In this document: piece by piece, positions 1 to 9,160 of the stretch
How the letters are laid out: every line of letters begins with the position of its first letter
Numbering within the stretch: position 1 is the stretch's first letter
From: Onishia niordana
GTDB lineage: Bacteria > Pseudomonadota > Gammaproteobacteria > Pseudomonadales > Halomonadaceae
NCBI RefSeq assembly: GCF_004798965.1
Contig: NZ_SDSD01000001.1
Coordinates: 558,001-622,000, forward strand
Length of the DNA stretch: 64,000 bases
Direction of reading: 5' to 3'
Translations under genes and position numbers: made by a program
Notes under the pieces: model-generated
The model's database searches: none
Told to the model about the DNA's origin: nothing
Seen by the model: the letters and a program-made list of their open reading frames with translations, nothing else

Positions 1-1
1 T

Positions 2-1942
2 GAAAGCATTGAGACCCAGCGCCGCCGGGGCCTGGCGCGGTTTGAAGCCGCGTTAGAGGGTGTCAAACAGGTATGGCCCGCCGTGCTTGCCTCAACGCTG
101 ACCACCATTTTGGTCTTTGTGCCGATCTTTTTTATCGTCCAGGAAGCAGGACAGCTCTACTCGGATATCGCCGTGGCCATCTCTACGTCGATTCTTGTGT
201 CGATGGTGGTGGCGATGACGGTGATTCCCACCCTCGGGGCGCATATTGATTTTCGCGGCAAGGAGAGCAACTCAACGTCATCGCCACGCTGGGTACGCGG
301 CTGCTCATGGATCGTTGATGGACTCATTCGCACCGCGACGCGGCGGTTGATGGCCATTGTGTTGGGGATCGCGGGAGGCATCGCGATTTTTGTCGGGCTG
401 ACGCCCCCGGCGGAATACCTGCCGGAAGGCGAAGAGGCCAAGACCTTTGCCAGCATGAATGCCCCGGCGAGCTACAACCTGGCCACCATGGACGCGATTG
501 CACAAACCCTGCAACAGGAACTCGAACCCCATGTAGGCGCCGACCCCGAGCGCTTTGAGCGCGGTGACACCGACGTGCCGCCGATCCGCACCATGGGCAT
601 TCAGGCCGAAGCGCAAAGTTTGCGCATCATTGCGGAAACCATCGACCCCAATCATATTGAAGCGCTGATGGACGCGCTCACCAAGCGCTATGAAGCTTAC
701 CCGGACATGCGCGCCTTTGCCGCCCGCGGCTCGATCATTTCCAGCAATGACGGCGGCACACGCAGCATTACCCTGGATATTGCCGGCAACGATTTGGACG
801 AGCTTTACACCACCGCCAACACGATCTATCAGCGCGCCCGCACGGTCTTCGATAACCCGCGCATTCAGTCGCGCCCCTCCGCGTTGTATCTTGGCCAGCC
901 GCTGATTGAGGTGTACCCGGACTGGGAGCGTGCCGCCGAAGTCGGCCTGGATACCGATGCCCTGGGCTTGGCCGTGGCGGTACTCACCAACGGCGCCTAT
1001 CTGGATGATTTTTATCTCGACGATGAGAAAATCGATCTTTACGGCTATGGACCCGACGCGGGCGATATTGACCTGGATACCCTCGCCACCCTGCCGATTC
1101 ACACGCCGTCAGGGGGGAACGTGCCCCTCAATACCCTGGCCGAGATTCGTGAGACGGTGGGAACCGCCACATTGCGGCGGGTGGAAGGTCGTCGCAGTGT
1201 CACACTCAACGTTATTCCGCCGCGCAGCGTGGCATTGGAAGCTGGAATCGAGCGAATGCAGCGCGAGGTGATCGACTTCTTGGGCGATGAAGGCGAGCTA
1301 CCCGCGAACATTAATATCACGGTGAGCGGGGCGGGCGACCAACTGGATGCCACGCGTCAGGCGCTCACCGGCAATGCCTTGATTGCGCTGGCGATTGTCT
1401 ACCTACTGCTGGTGGCCATTTTTGCCCACTGGGGCTACCCGCTTCTCATTCTTGCCACTATTCCACTGGGCGCCGCCGGCGGAATTGTCGGGCTATGGCT
1501 GATGAATACAGTAGGCGCTCAGCTGCCAAAGATCGGTTTGAATGCCATCAGTCAGCCGTTTGACATGATCACCATGCTGGGCTTTCTCATCCTGATGGGG
1601 ACGGTGGTCAATAATCCCATTCTGGTGGTTCATCAGGCGAGGGAGAACCTGCGTACGGCGGGCATGAGCGTTCGCGAGGCCGTTCAACGGGCAGTGGAGA
1701 GTCGCTTGCGGCCTATCGCCATGACCACGCTTACCACCCTGTGCGGCCTTTCACCGCTGGTATTTCTGCCGGGTGAAGGCACCGAGCTTTACCGCGGCGT
1801 GGGTGCCATCGTGCTATTCGGGCTCTTTGGCACGGCAATTGTGACCGTTACCTTCCTGCCGGCGCTAACCGTTGCCGTGCTGAGCTGGAAAAACAACATG
1901 GGGCAAACCAAAGGCGGAGACACTGGAAAAATAGCCACGTAA
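2..1942 (+). CDS. RND efflux transporter permease, 3' part
   Basis: This is the C-terminal 646 residues of an inner-membrane RND pump subunit, which would use the proton gradient to drive export through a periplasmic adaptor and an outer-membrane channel. The reading frame is open from the first bases of the window, so the start lies outside. A hydrophobic block near the left end (VLASTLTTILVFVPIFF) is followed by a periplasmic porter domain of about 320 residues. Five more membrane segments close the protein, including the typical MLGFLILMGTVVNNPILVV and RPIAMTTLTTLCG stretches of AcrB/CusA-type permeases. No adaptor gene is visible on this side. The substrate cannot be told; it could be drugs, solvents or another toxic compound. 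Confidence 0.9.
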   Translation, partial: ESIETQRRRGLARFEAALEGVKQVWPAVLASTLTTILVFVPIFFIVQEAGQLYSDIAVAISTSILVSMVVAMTVIPTLGAHIDFRGKESNSTSSPRWVRGCSWIVDGLIRTATRRLMAIVLGIAGGIAIFVGLTPPAEYLPEGEEAKTFASMNAPASYNLATMDAIAQTLQQELEPHVGADPERFERGDTDVPPIRTMGIQAEAQSLRIIAETIDPNHIEALMDALTKRYEAYPDMRAFAARGSIISSNDGGTRSITLDIAGNDLDELYTTANTIYQRARTVFDNPRIQSRPSALYLGQPLIEVYPDWERAAEVGLDTDALGLAVAVLTNGAYLDDFYLDDEKIDLYGYGPDAGDIDLDTLATLPIHTPSGGNVPLNTLAEIRETVGTATLRRVEGRRSVTLNVIPPRSVALEAGIERMQREVIDFLGDEGELPANINITVSGAGDQLDATRQALTGNALIALAIVYLLLVAIFAHWGYPLLILATIPLGAAGGIVGLWLMNTVGAQLPKIGLNAISQPFDMITMLGFLILMGTVVNNPILVVHQARENLRTAGMSVREAVQRAVESRLRPIAMTTLTTLCGLSPLVFLPGEGTELYRGVGAIVLFGLFGTAIVTVTFLPALTVAVLSWKNNMGQTKGGDTGKIAT

Positions 1943-1951
1943 GCGCCAAAC

Positions 1952-1963
1952 CGGTTTGCGCCC
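1952..1963. other. 12-bp perfect palindrome after the RND gene
   Basis: The self-complementary sequence CAAACCGGTTTG lies just after the RND pump gene, flanked by GCGC/CGC. It has no T-tract, so it is a poor intrinsic terminator. It could be a protein-binding site, but no function can be assigned. Confidence 0.3.
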
Positions 1964-2110
1964 GCACGCAAAGGCCTCGCCAATCGAGAAGCCGTTGACG
2001 CTATGGACCCGCAATAGCGCAACGCAGGCCTAGTCGCGATCTGCGCCTTGAGCGGATCGCGACCCGCACCCCGCAATCGCCTCTCTGAAGTCGCACTTTA
2101 TCGGCGCCTG

Positions 2111-3481
2111 CTAGGGTGATCTCGATGCCTCGCCAGCATCATCGTAGTAGGCGATGTGGGCATCATCGGCGCGCGGTGGGCCAACCACGGGCTCAGCGAC
2201 CACTACTTCGGGTACCGCCTTGGAGAGATCCTCAAGGTGCTCATGCTCGACTGCGCCCTGCACCAGATCGTCAGTGACGGCAAGCTCTGCCCCCGCCAAT
2301 GTCTGTGTCTGTGTCGCCACGAAAGGTGCCGTAGGCAGCGGTGCAGGACGCACACTGCGCCGCCAAACAAAGAAGCCGGCCAGGCCAAGCCCCACAGCTC
2401 CCATCGACCAGAAGAGGCCACCATCACCGAGCACGGCCATCACCGGCGTAATCAGCGGGGGGCTGACCATCGAACCGAGGGCGTTGATCAGCAACAGTCC
2501 CTGACTCATGCGTACCAGGGCCCCGGCCGGGGCCCGATCAGCGGCATGGCCAACCGCGACCGGGTACAGCGAGAAAACGCCACCCCCCAGCAGAAACAGC
2601 AGCCCGGCCACCAGCCAGGACGCGCTTGCCAGCAACAACGCCATTGAGAGCCCGGCGGTACAGGCGCCGATGATGATCAGCACCCACTGGCGGTCGTGCT
2701 TGTCCGACCAGCGCCCGATCGGGTACTGCAGCAGCATGGCGCCAAGCACCACCACCGCCATCATCTGGCCGACCTCTGCGACCCCAAGGCCGCTGCGCTG
2801 CAGATAGAGTGGCAACAGGCTATAGACGGCGGCCACCACAAGTCCCGAGCCGAAGCAGCCCATCACGCCGGTAGGCGTCAGGGTGATCAAGCGCAGAGGC
2901 GACAGCGGTTCGGCATGCTCTATCAGCGGCGAGACCCGCGGAATCATCGCCATCGGCAACACCGATAGCGAGGCCAGCAGTCCCACCACCATGAAGGGCG
3001 CGGCCTCGCCCATGGCCGTGGTCGCCCCAAGCAGCAGTTGGCCGAGTACCCCGGCCGCGTAGACGGCAATCATGTACATGGCCAGCAGGCGGCCACGCAC
3101 CTTGGTGTCGGCGCTTGCCAGCAGCCAGCTCTCGATGACCAGGTAGACACCTACCGTGGCCCAGCCACCGATAAGGCGCAGCACGAACCAGCTGACCGGG
3201 TCTAGCCACAGCCCCTGCAGAAGCACGGTGACCGCTACCAACGAGGCGAAACAGCCATAGGCGCGAATATGCCCGATACGCAGCAGCAAGCGGTCGTTGA
3301 ACAGCGCACCCAATGCCAGGCCGATAAAATAGGCCGACGATACCCAACCGATCACGACAGCAGAGGTGCCCGCCGCGTCCAGGCGCAGCGTGATGAGCGT
3401 ACTGAGAAAGCCATTACCAATGCACAGAATAAAGAGCCCAAGCAGGGGTGCCAGGGCCATGGACAGCAATTGCCGGGACAT
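2111..3481 (-). CDS. MFS transporter, YcaD-like, with soluble C-terminal tail
   Basis: This is a 456-residue major facilitator superfamily permease of the inner membrane with about 12 hydrophobic helices. The block GWVSSAYFIGLALGALF followed by a loop with RIGHIR, then the VYLVIESWLL segment, resembles the YcaD branch of MFS carriers. After the last helix there is an acidic, proline-rich tail of about 80 residues, longer than usual. I chose the start MSRQLLSMALAP at 3481 because an AGG lies upstream and the extra 40 residues of the longer reading frame have no membrane-protein character. The substrate is unknown. Confidence 0.85.
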   Translation of the reverse strand: MSRQLLSMALAPLLGLFILCIGNGFLSTLITLRLDAAGTSAVVIGWVSSAYFIGLALGALFNDRLLLRIGHIRAYGCFASLVAVTVLLQGLWLDPVSWFVLRLIGGWATVGVYLVIESWLLASADTKVRGRLLAMYMIAVYAAGVLGQLLLGATTAMGEAAPFMVVGLLASLSVLPMAMIPRVSPLIEHAEPLSPLRLITLTPTGVMGCFGSGLVVAAVYSLLPLYLQRSGLGVAEVGQMMAVVVLGAMLLQYPIGRWSDKHDRQWVLIIIGACTAGLSMALLLASASWLVAGLLFLLGGGVFSLYPVAVGHAADRAPAGALVRMSQGLLLINALGSMVSPPLITPVMAVLGDGGLFWSMGAVGLGLAGFFVWRRSVRPAPLPTAPFVATQTQTLAGAELAVTDDLVQGAVEHEHLEDLSKAVPEVVVAEPVVGPPRADDAHIAYYDDAGEASRSP

Positions 3482-3709
3482 GAACATGCCTCGATATACG
3501 AGAAGACAACACCGCCGTTCCAGGCGGAGGATGGGCGCGAACTGAGGCCCTTGAGGGAAGGGCCATCGGCGCCGTTGTTCAGGAGAAACGTTACCTGCCA
3601 ACGATGCAACATTGACAATCGCGCGGCGAATATACGCTGAGCCGTGCTCGCCGCCAAGCAGTATTTACTGACTCGCGCAAGGGTCTTGACCGCCCCCATG
3701 GCCCTGCCA

Positions 3710-4360
3710 TCAGGAGCAGGAGCGCTGCAGAAGGACGACGTCGTGATCAGGGAAGATCACTTCCATGGCGAAGCGCTCGGCCAACCAGTAAAAGCTCGCC
3801 TCGCTGAAGAAGCACACGTGGGTAGGATCGAGAGTGTAGTGCCAGTCCACGAAGATCTCATGGCGGGTAACCCGCTTGGTCATCAGCCCCAACCAGCCGC
3901 CAGGGCGCAGCAGGCCGGCCAGACGGGTAAGCTCGACGCCAGGCGCAGCCATATGCTCGACCACCTCGGTTGCCGTGATGAAATCATAGCTGCGTGACAG
4001 AGGCGCAGGATCGGGGGCGAAGTAAGGATCGTAGATCGCCATTGGGTGTCCCGCTTCCTCAAACATCACCGATAGGGTTGGCCCCGGACCGCTGCCCACA
4101 TCGAGCCCCACGGCACCAGCCGCCAGCTGCGCTTGGAGAGGCGCCTGCAGCCGCGACAGGAAACGCCGATAGCCGGCATCCCGTGGCGAGTTCTGGTGCT
4201 GGTCATAGACCGCGCGCTCGGCATCAGCCCCAAGGTGTTGATGAGGCGGTACGAAGACCAGCGTGCACACCTGACACTGCAGGTAATCGCGACGCGCATC
4301 CCGATGATAGGCCACTGCATCGGGGGCATCGCACAGCGGACAGGACAGAGGCTGGGTCAT
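3710..4360 (-). CDS. Class I SAM-dependent methyltransferase with N-terminal Cys4 motif
   Basis: The 216-residue protein begins with a zinc-ribbon-like pair (CPLCDAP near residue 8 and CQVCTLVF near residue 35). A Rossmann methyltransferase fold follows, with the SAM-binding glycine motif LDVGSGPGPT, an acidic residue after the next strand (YDPYF) and the post-I motif FITATEVVEHM. The CxxC plus methyltransferase combination is common in proteins that modify sugars or small molecules, but the acceptor cannot be inferred. The start MTQPLSCPLC at 4360 was chosen because the longer frame upstream is low-complexity and overlaps the divergent VOC gene. The two genes are divergent, separated by about 70 bp. 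Confidence 0.8.
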   Translation of the reverse strand: MTQPLSCPLCDAPDAVAYHRDARRDYLQCQVCTLVFVPPHQHLGADAERAVYDQHQNSPRDAGYRRFLSRLQAPLQAQLAAGAVGLDVGSGPGPTLSVMFEEAGHPMAIYDPYFAPDPAPLSRSYDFITATEVVEHMAAPGVELTRLAGLLRPGGWLGLMTKRVTRHEIFVDWHYTLDPTHVCFFSEASFYWLAERFAMEVIFPDHDVVLLQRSCS

Positions 4361-4431
4361 CGTCGTATGCTCATGGATATTTTCGCCGCCAAGCCTATCC
4401 TGTTCGCGCTGGCGGCCCAAGGAGGAACGGC

Positions 4432-4812
4432 ATGCTGTCAGCTTTGGATCATCTGGTGATATACGTCGATGACCTGTCACGAGCGGTGGATTTCTACAGC
4501 CGGGTACTCGGCATGGACGCCAAGGAACAGGATGCCAGCCATGCCGACCTGCATCTGGGCACCCTGACGCTGCGCCTGCAGGTAACCGACAACTCGATTG
4601 CCCCCCAGGCGGCGGCCCCCACGATTGGGGCGATGGAGCTTTCCTTCTCAAGCCGTCTACCGCTTGAAGAGGTCGAGCACCACCTGGCCGCCCTTTCTGT
4701 CCCGGTGGAACTCGGTCCGGTGACATACGACGGTAGCAAGGGACCCGTGGACTCACTGTATCTGCGTGACCCGGAAGGCAACCTACTGGAGATCAACCGT
4801 CCGCGGCGGTGA
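4432..4812 (+). CDS. VOC family (glyoxalase-like) protein
   Basis: A 126-residue single-domain vicinal oxygen chelate protein. It opens with the typical first strand LDHLVIYVDDLSRAVDFY, whose His is a metal-ligand position, and ends with YLRDPEGNLLEINRP, where the last Glu is the usual second metal ligand. Enzymes of this fold act as glyoxalases, dioxygenases or resistance proteins; this one is small and the substrate is not evident. A strong AAGGAGG lies just upstream of the ATG. Confidence 0.85.
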   Translation: MLSALDHLVIYVDDLSRAVDFYSRVLGMDAKEQDASHADLHLGTLTLRLQVTDNSIAPQAAAPTIGAMELSFSSRLPLEEVEHHLAALSVPVELGPVTYDGSKGPVDSLYLRDPEGNLLEINRPRR

Positions 4813-4904
4813 TGGCAACGCCTGCCTGGGCGGGTATCATGTTGCAAAGGCTCGCTTTTTTATCCCGGATTTTACCCCTTACCGTTTCGCCGAAGGACGA
4901 TGTC

Positions 4905-5297
4905 ATGCCCCAGACGCCTGCACACGAGACACCTTCCTCGCCGCAGAATACGCCAAGCCCGACACCCCGGGAGCCCGATACCACCATGGCTATGGTGGTC
5001 TACGGCCTCTTGCTGGCCGGCATGGTGAGTGGCTTCACACCGCTGATCGGCGTGGTCATCGCCTATGTCTACCGAGGTAAGGGGCCGGACTGGCTCGATG
5101 CGCACTACCGCTATCAGATTCGCACCTTCTGGATCGGGCTGCTCTACGGCCTTATTGCCACAGTTCTGACACTGGTGGTGATCGGCGTGCCGCTGCTGAT
5201 TGCCCTGGCCGTATGGATGATCATTCGCTGTGTGAAGGGCTTCAAGGGCCTGCAGGAACAGCGGCCACCGAGCAACCCCACCACCTGGCTGGTGTGA
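4905..5297 (+). CDS. Small membrane protein, paralogue of the gene at 6248 (DUF4870-like)
   Basis: A 130-residue protein with a polar, proline-rich N-terminus (PQTPAHETPSSPQN) and three hydrophobic segments. The middle contains AYVYRGKGPDWLDAHYRYQIRTFWIGLLYG. It closely resembles the protein encoded at 6248-6598 (AYVYRSDASPWLQEHYRYLIRTFWIGVLY), so the two are paralogues that flank an acyltransferase gene. The layout of short helices with a charged HYRYxIRTFWIG loop fits the small DUF4870/TM2-like membrane families. No enzymatic residues are obvious. The start at 4905 has GAAGGA upstream. Confidence 0.75.
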   Translation: MPQTPAHETPSSPQNTPSPTPREPDTTMAMVVYGLLLAGMVSGFTPLIGVVIAYVYRGKGPDWLDAHYRYQIRTFWIGLLYGLIATVLTLVVIGVPLLIALAVWMIIRCVKGFKGLQEQRPPSNPTTWLV

Positions 5298-5303
5298 CGC
5301 CTG

Positions 5304-6233
5304 ATGAGTGATGAAACCTCCCGCCGCGACCGCCTCCAGGCCACCGTGGTTACCAGCCTGTGGCGAACCCTCTCCGGGCGAAGCCTCGGGACGCTATGGC
5401 GGCTTTCACGGTATGCGGGCCCGCTGATACACAGGCTCAGCAAGCGCGAACGCCATATCACCGAGTCCAACCTGTCGGTCGTCTATCCCGCGACCGACAG
5501 GACTCAGCGCCGCCGGCTCGCCCGCGATAGCCTGACGCATTCCACCGCCACCATGCTCGAACTGGGGTTTGCCTGGATGCGTGATCCCGAGCGAGTAGAG
5601 TCGTCGATCGTCGAGGTACATGGCCGCGAACTGCTCGATGATGCAAGAGCCGAGGGACGCGGCGTCATCGTGTTGGCCCCCCACTTTGGCAACTGGGAAG
5701 TGCTGAATTTCTGGCTCTCGGGCCATTTCCCTTTCACGGCCATGTACGAGCCGCCCAAAATTGCCCCCCTCGACCCGGTGATTCGCCATGGCCGCGAACG
5801 CCGCGGTGCCCAGCTGGTACCCACCAACCCTCGCGGCGTCGCGGCCCTGCTCAAGGCACTCAAGCGCTGCGAGGCGGTGGGCATCCTGCCGGATCAGGAA
5901 CCCGACTGGGGCAGCGGTGTCTTCGCGCCCTTCTACGACCGCCCCGCCTACACGGCAACCCTGCTGCCGAAGTTGGTAGCCCGTACTCAGGCGCGGGTAG
6001 TGACCGGCGTCGCCAAGCGCCTGCCCGGGCGCGGTTTTGCGATTCACTTCCTGGCTGCCGATGAGCGAGTCTATGAGGCCGACGAGACGACCTCAGCCAG
6101 CGGCGTCAATGCCTGCGTCGAGTCTGCTATCGCCCTGGACCCCGCCCAGTATCAATGGGAATACAAACGCTACCGCAAGACCCCCGAAGAAGCAGCCGGC
6201 GACCCGAATTTTCGCCACGCACGCATTTACTGA
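5304..6233 (+). CDS. LpxL/HtrB-family lipid acyltransferase
   Basis: A 309-residue member of the lysophospholipid/lipid A acyltransferase family, which moves acyl chains from acyl-ACP onto Kdo-lipid A or a related lipid at the inner membrane. The catalytic HX4E motif is clear (His127 and Glu132 in APHFGNWEVLN), and the later LPDQEPDWG and PKLVARTQA blocks are typical. No strong N-terminal membrane anchor is obvious; residues 20-45 could be a weak amphipathic anchor. The gene starts 6 bp after the upstream membrane-protein gene and is followed 14 bp later by its paralogue, so the three probably form one transcription unit. Which lipid A position it acylates cannot be decided. Confidence 0.88.
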   Translation: MSDETSRRDRLQATVVTSLWRTLSGRSLGTLWRLSRYAGPLIHRLSKRERHITESNLSVVYPATDRTQRRRLARDSLTHSTATMLELGFAWMRDPERVESSIVEVHGRELLDDARAEGRGVIVLAPHFGNWEVLNFWLSGHFPFTAMYEPPKIAPLDPVIRHGRERRGAQLVPTNPRGVAALLKALKRCEAVGILPDQEPDWGSGVFAPFYDRPAYTATLLPKLVARTQARVVTGVAKRLPGRGFAIHFLAADERVYEADETTSASGVNACVESAIALDPAQYQWEYKRYRKTPEEAAGDPNFRHARIY

Positions 6234-6247
6234 CGCCGAGAGTATTC

Positions 6248-6598
6248 ATGAGCCAAACCTATCTGCCCGAGCAGGACACTCGTGTCACCCAGATCATCTA
6301 TGTGCTCTACCTGGCCGGCCTGATTACCGGCAGCGTGACGACGCTGATCGGAGCCATCATGGCCTACGTCTACCGCAGCGATGCCTCGCCCTGGCTACAA
6401 GAGCACTATCGATACCTTATCCGCACTTTCTGGATCGGTGTCCTCTATAGCATTGCCGCCTTCATGCTAGGGGTGATCGGCATCGGTTTTCTGGTCATGC
6501 CGCTGCTGGCATTGTGGCTGATCGTGCGTTGCGTGATCGGCCTCAAGGCCGCGCGCGCCGACCAACCACCGGCCAAGCCCGACACGTGGCTGTGGTGA
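6248..6598 (+). CDS. Small membrane protein, paralogue of the gene at 4905
   Basis: A 116-residue protein with three hydrophobic helices and the conserved loop EHYRYLIRTFWIGVLY shared with the protein at 4905-5297. It lacks the proline-rich N-terminal extension of the other copy. Both end with a Pro/Trp tail (KPDTWLW here, NPTTWLV in the other). The duplication around the lipid acyltransferase suggests a role in the envelope, but that is only inference from position. Confidence 0.75.
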   Translation: MSQTYLPEQDTRVTQIIYVLYLAGLITGSVTTLIGAIMAYVYRSDASPWLQEHYRYLIRTFWIGVLYSIAAFMLGVIGIGFLVMPLLALWLIVRCVIGLKAARADQPPAKPDTWLW

Positions 6599-7105
6599 GC
6601 ATGCCTAAGTAAGATGCGTCACGATGAAATATGCCCGTCTACGGAACCCGCAGCGCCTACCGCCATCCAAGGTTCCCTGAACGTCTCGCATGAGCGTAGC
6701 GAATCCGCCTGACCGAGTTTCCAAGTACCAGCGGCATCGCTATGCTGTTATACGTTAGGCGCTCGCGCCTGCGGCTTCCAAAAGCTGCTTGCTATCTTGG
6801 AGAAATCAACAGTCGTCATCTGGGCATCCAAAAGAACAGCGCTTGTAGCGCGATAACTTGTCCCGATGCTTACTCAAGTCTCCTCCCCGGATTGTGCAGG
6901 GAATGCCGGCGGGGGCAAATGGAGCACAACAGCAAGTGATGATAACCCTACAGCGTCCCCAGTGCGTCGCTGATACATCCCGGAAACCTGACGCCCGGTC
7001 AGATCGTTCTTCAGCTCAGCTAGCGCCACTGTGCAGCCACATGCCATCGACTACCTACGTCCAGTCAAGTACTGGACATCTCTCGCAACGTGGCGAGGTA
7101 TGCCG
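6599..7105. other. Intergenic region of about 500 bp without a recognisable gene
   Basis: No convincing coding frame is seen here. The base composition is more mixed than in the neighbouring genes. A short inverted repeat (AGGCGC TC GCGCCT, 6757-6770) lacks a T-tract. The stretch probably holds the promoter of the mdoH-mdoG unit. Nothing else could be supported. Confidence 0.4.
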
Positions 7106-9022
7106 ATGAGCCTACAAGACAACACATCAGGTGCCACGCCCACCCAAGCTCTCTCCGCTCACGCCAAGCGCCGTCAGTTCAGGCCCCCGTGGCGCCGTAC
7201 CCGGCGTGCACTGTTTGCTGGACTGTTCTTCGCCACTGACGCGTTAGGCATTTGGGCAATGTTCCAGATCCTCTACGTCGACGGGATCACGCCGTTGGAA
7301 CTGGTCATCCTGGGACTTTTTTCCCTGACCTTCAGCTGGATCATCATTGCCTTCTGGAGTGCCGTAATTGGCTTCGTGCTGACCCTGTGTAACCGCGATC
7401 CGATCACCCTAGACCGCATCCAGCCACCGCGGCCACCGAGCGACGCTCAGTCACGGACGGTGCTGGTCATGCCGATTCACAATGAGGACATCAGCGGGGT
7501 CATCACCGGCCTGGAGGCAACCTGCCGTGACCTGCCTGCCGACACACCGCAACGGCAAGTGGAAGTCTTCGTGCTCAGCGACAGCACCGATGACACCATC
7601 ATCGAGCAGGAGCACCTGGAAATCGGCGCGCTGCAAGGGCGCCTGAGCGGCATCTGCCACCTGCACTACCGACACCGAAACAGCAATAGCGGCCGCAAGG
7701 CCGGCAACCTCAAGGAATTCTGCGAGCGCTGGGGAAAACGCTACGACTTCATGCTGGTGCTGGATGCCGACAGCGTAATGAGCGGCAGCACCGTGTCGGC
7801 GCTTATCGCCGCCATGGAAGCCAACCCACGGTTGGGGCTGCTGCAGACCGTCCCCATCCCGGTGCACCAGGACAGCCTGTTCGGCCGCGCCAACCAGTTT
7901 GCCGCCTCGCTCTATTCGCCAATGCTCGCCGCCGGCCTAAGCTTCTGGCATGCCGACGCCGCCAACTATTTCGGTCACAACGCCATCCTGCGCACCGAGG
8001 CGTTCATGGCCCACTGCGGCCTGCCGGAGCTGCCTGGGGCGCCACCACTGGGCGGCGACATCCTCAGCCATGATTTCGTCGAAGCAGCCCTGCTGCGTCG
8101 AAATGGCTGGCAGGTGCAGATGCAGACTGACCTGGAGGGCAGTTACGAGGAAATGCCCAGCCACATCCTGGACTACGCCAAGCGTGACCGTCGTTGGGTG
8201 CAAGGCAACCTGCAGCACTTGCGTCTGCTGGGCGGACATGGCCTGCATCCATTGAGCCGGCTGCATTTCCTGTTTGGAGCCTTTGCCTATATTTCCTCGC
8301 TGGTATGGCTAACGATCCTGGTCATCAGCACCATCGATGCGCTAGTTCGCGCGATTGCCGAACCCAATTTTTTCACTTCCCAAGCGCAACTGTTTCCCGA
8401 CTGGCCGATTGCGCCGCCGCCCCTGATCATGCCACTGCTGCTCGGCACCCTGGCCATGCTGCTGATGCCCAAGGTGCTAGGCATGTGTCTGGCAATGGTC
8501 CGCCGTCCCAGCGCATTCGGCGGGCGAGCGCGGCTGGCCGTCAGCGTGCTGTTCGAAAGCCTGTTCGCAATGTTGATCGCGCCCCTGATGATGATGTTCC
8601 ACAGCCTGTTCGTGATCAACGTGCTAAGCGGGCGCACCGTGGCCTGGGACCCGCAATCTCGGGAAGGACGCGCTGTGGCGTGGCGTGAGGCATGGCGACA
8701 TACTTGGCAAGGCAGTCTGGCCGGGCTGGCCTGGGCAGGCATCACCTGGTATTACACGCCGGTATTTTTCTGGTGGCTGACTCCCGTGTGGCTGGGCCTG
8801 ATGCTGGCCGCCCCGCTGATCCGGCTCAGCAGCAGTCTCACCCTTGGCCAGACCCTGCGCCGTGCCGGCTTGCTGCTGGTGCCCAGCGAGACAGATCCAG
8901 CCCGTGTGTTACGTGCACAGGACTCCCCGGCGGAGACAGCATCTGGCGAATGGCCAGCACCGACCCCGCAGGAGATGCCAGGCGAAATGCCGGAACAGTC
9001 CTTCGCCGCCCCGCGGAGCTGA
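7106..9022 (+). CDS. mdoH: Glucan glucosyltransferase MdoH/OpgH
   Basis: The 638-residue inner-membrane processive glycosyltransferase makes the beta-1,2-linked glucose backbone of osmoregulated periplasmic glucans from UDP-glucose. Two helices near residues 35-95 precede a GT2 domain with VLVMPIHNED, the UDP/metal-binding LVLDADS near residue 220, and RDRRWVQGN in the position of the Q/RxxRW motif. Several further helices close the protein. E. coli OpgH is about 847 residues, so the long cytoplasmic N-terminal region is largely missing. I chose the ATG at 7106 because GAGG lies at a proper distance; the ATG at 7100 is too close to it. Confidence 0.92.
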   Translation: MSLQDNTSGATPTQALSAHAKRRQFRPPWRRTRRALFAGLFFATDALGIWAMFQILYVDGITPLELVILGLFSLTFSWIIIAFWSAVIGFVLTLCNRDPITLDRIQPPRPPSDAQSRTVLVMPIHNEDISGVITGLEATCRDLPADTPQRQVEVFVLSDSTDDTIIEQEHLEIGALQGRLSGICHLHYRHRNSNSGRKAGNLKEFCERWGKRYDFMLVLDADSVMSGSTVSALIAAMEANPRLGLLQTVPIPVHQDSLFGRANQFAASLYSPMLAAGLSFWHADAANYFGHNAILRTEAFMAHCGLPELPGAPPLGGDILSHDFVEAALLRRNGWQVQMQTDLEGSYEEMPSHILDYAKRDRRWVQGNLQHLRLLGGHGLHPLSRLHFLFGAFAYISSLVWLTILVISTIDALVRAIAEPNFFTSQAQLFPDWPIAPPPLIMPLLLGTLAMLLMPKVLGMCLAMVRRPSAFGGRARLAVSVLFESLFAMLIAPLMMMFHSLFVINVLSGRTVAWDPQSREGRAVAWREAWRHTWQGSLAGLAWAGITWYYTPVFFWWLTPVWLGLMLAAPLIRLSSSLTLGQTLRRAGLLLVPSETDPARVLRAQDSPAETASGEWPAPTPQEMPGEMPEQSFAAPRS

Positions 9023-9160
9023 CATGGAGTCTCATGGCACGCCACCCACCGCGACTTCCCGACGAGCAAGCGTTTCGGCTCGCCGGGAAGGCGACGCAAA
9101 ACACCATGCCGAGCAGCGAACATCGCTGCCCCCTCTCACCAAACCGCCTGGAGCCATGGA

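Noticed and set aside
6603..6760. GTTAGGC at 6754-6760 and GCCTAAG at 6603 resemble integron core sites.
   Set aside because: The left element is GCCTAAG rather than RYYYAAC, the arms between them do not pair convincingly over 150 bp, and neighbouring genes do not look like cassettes.
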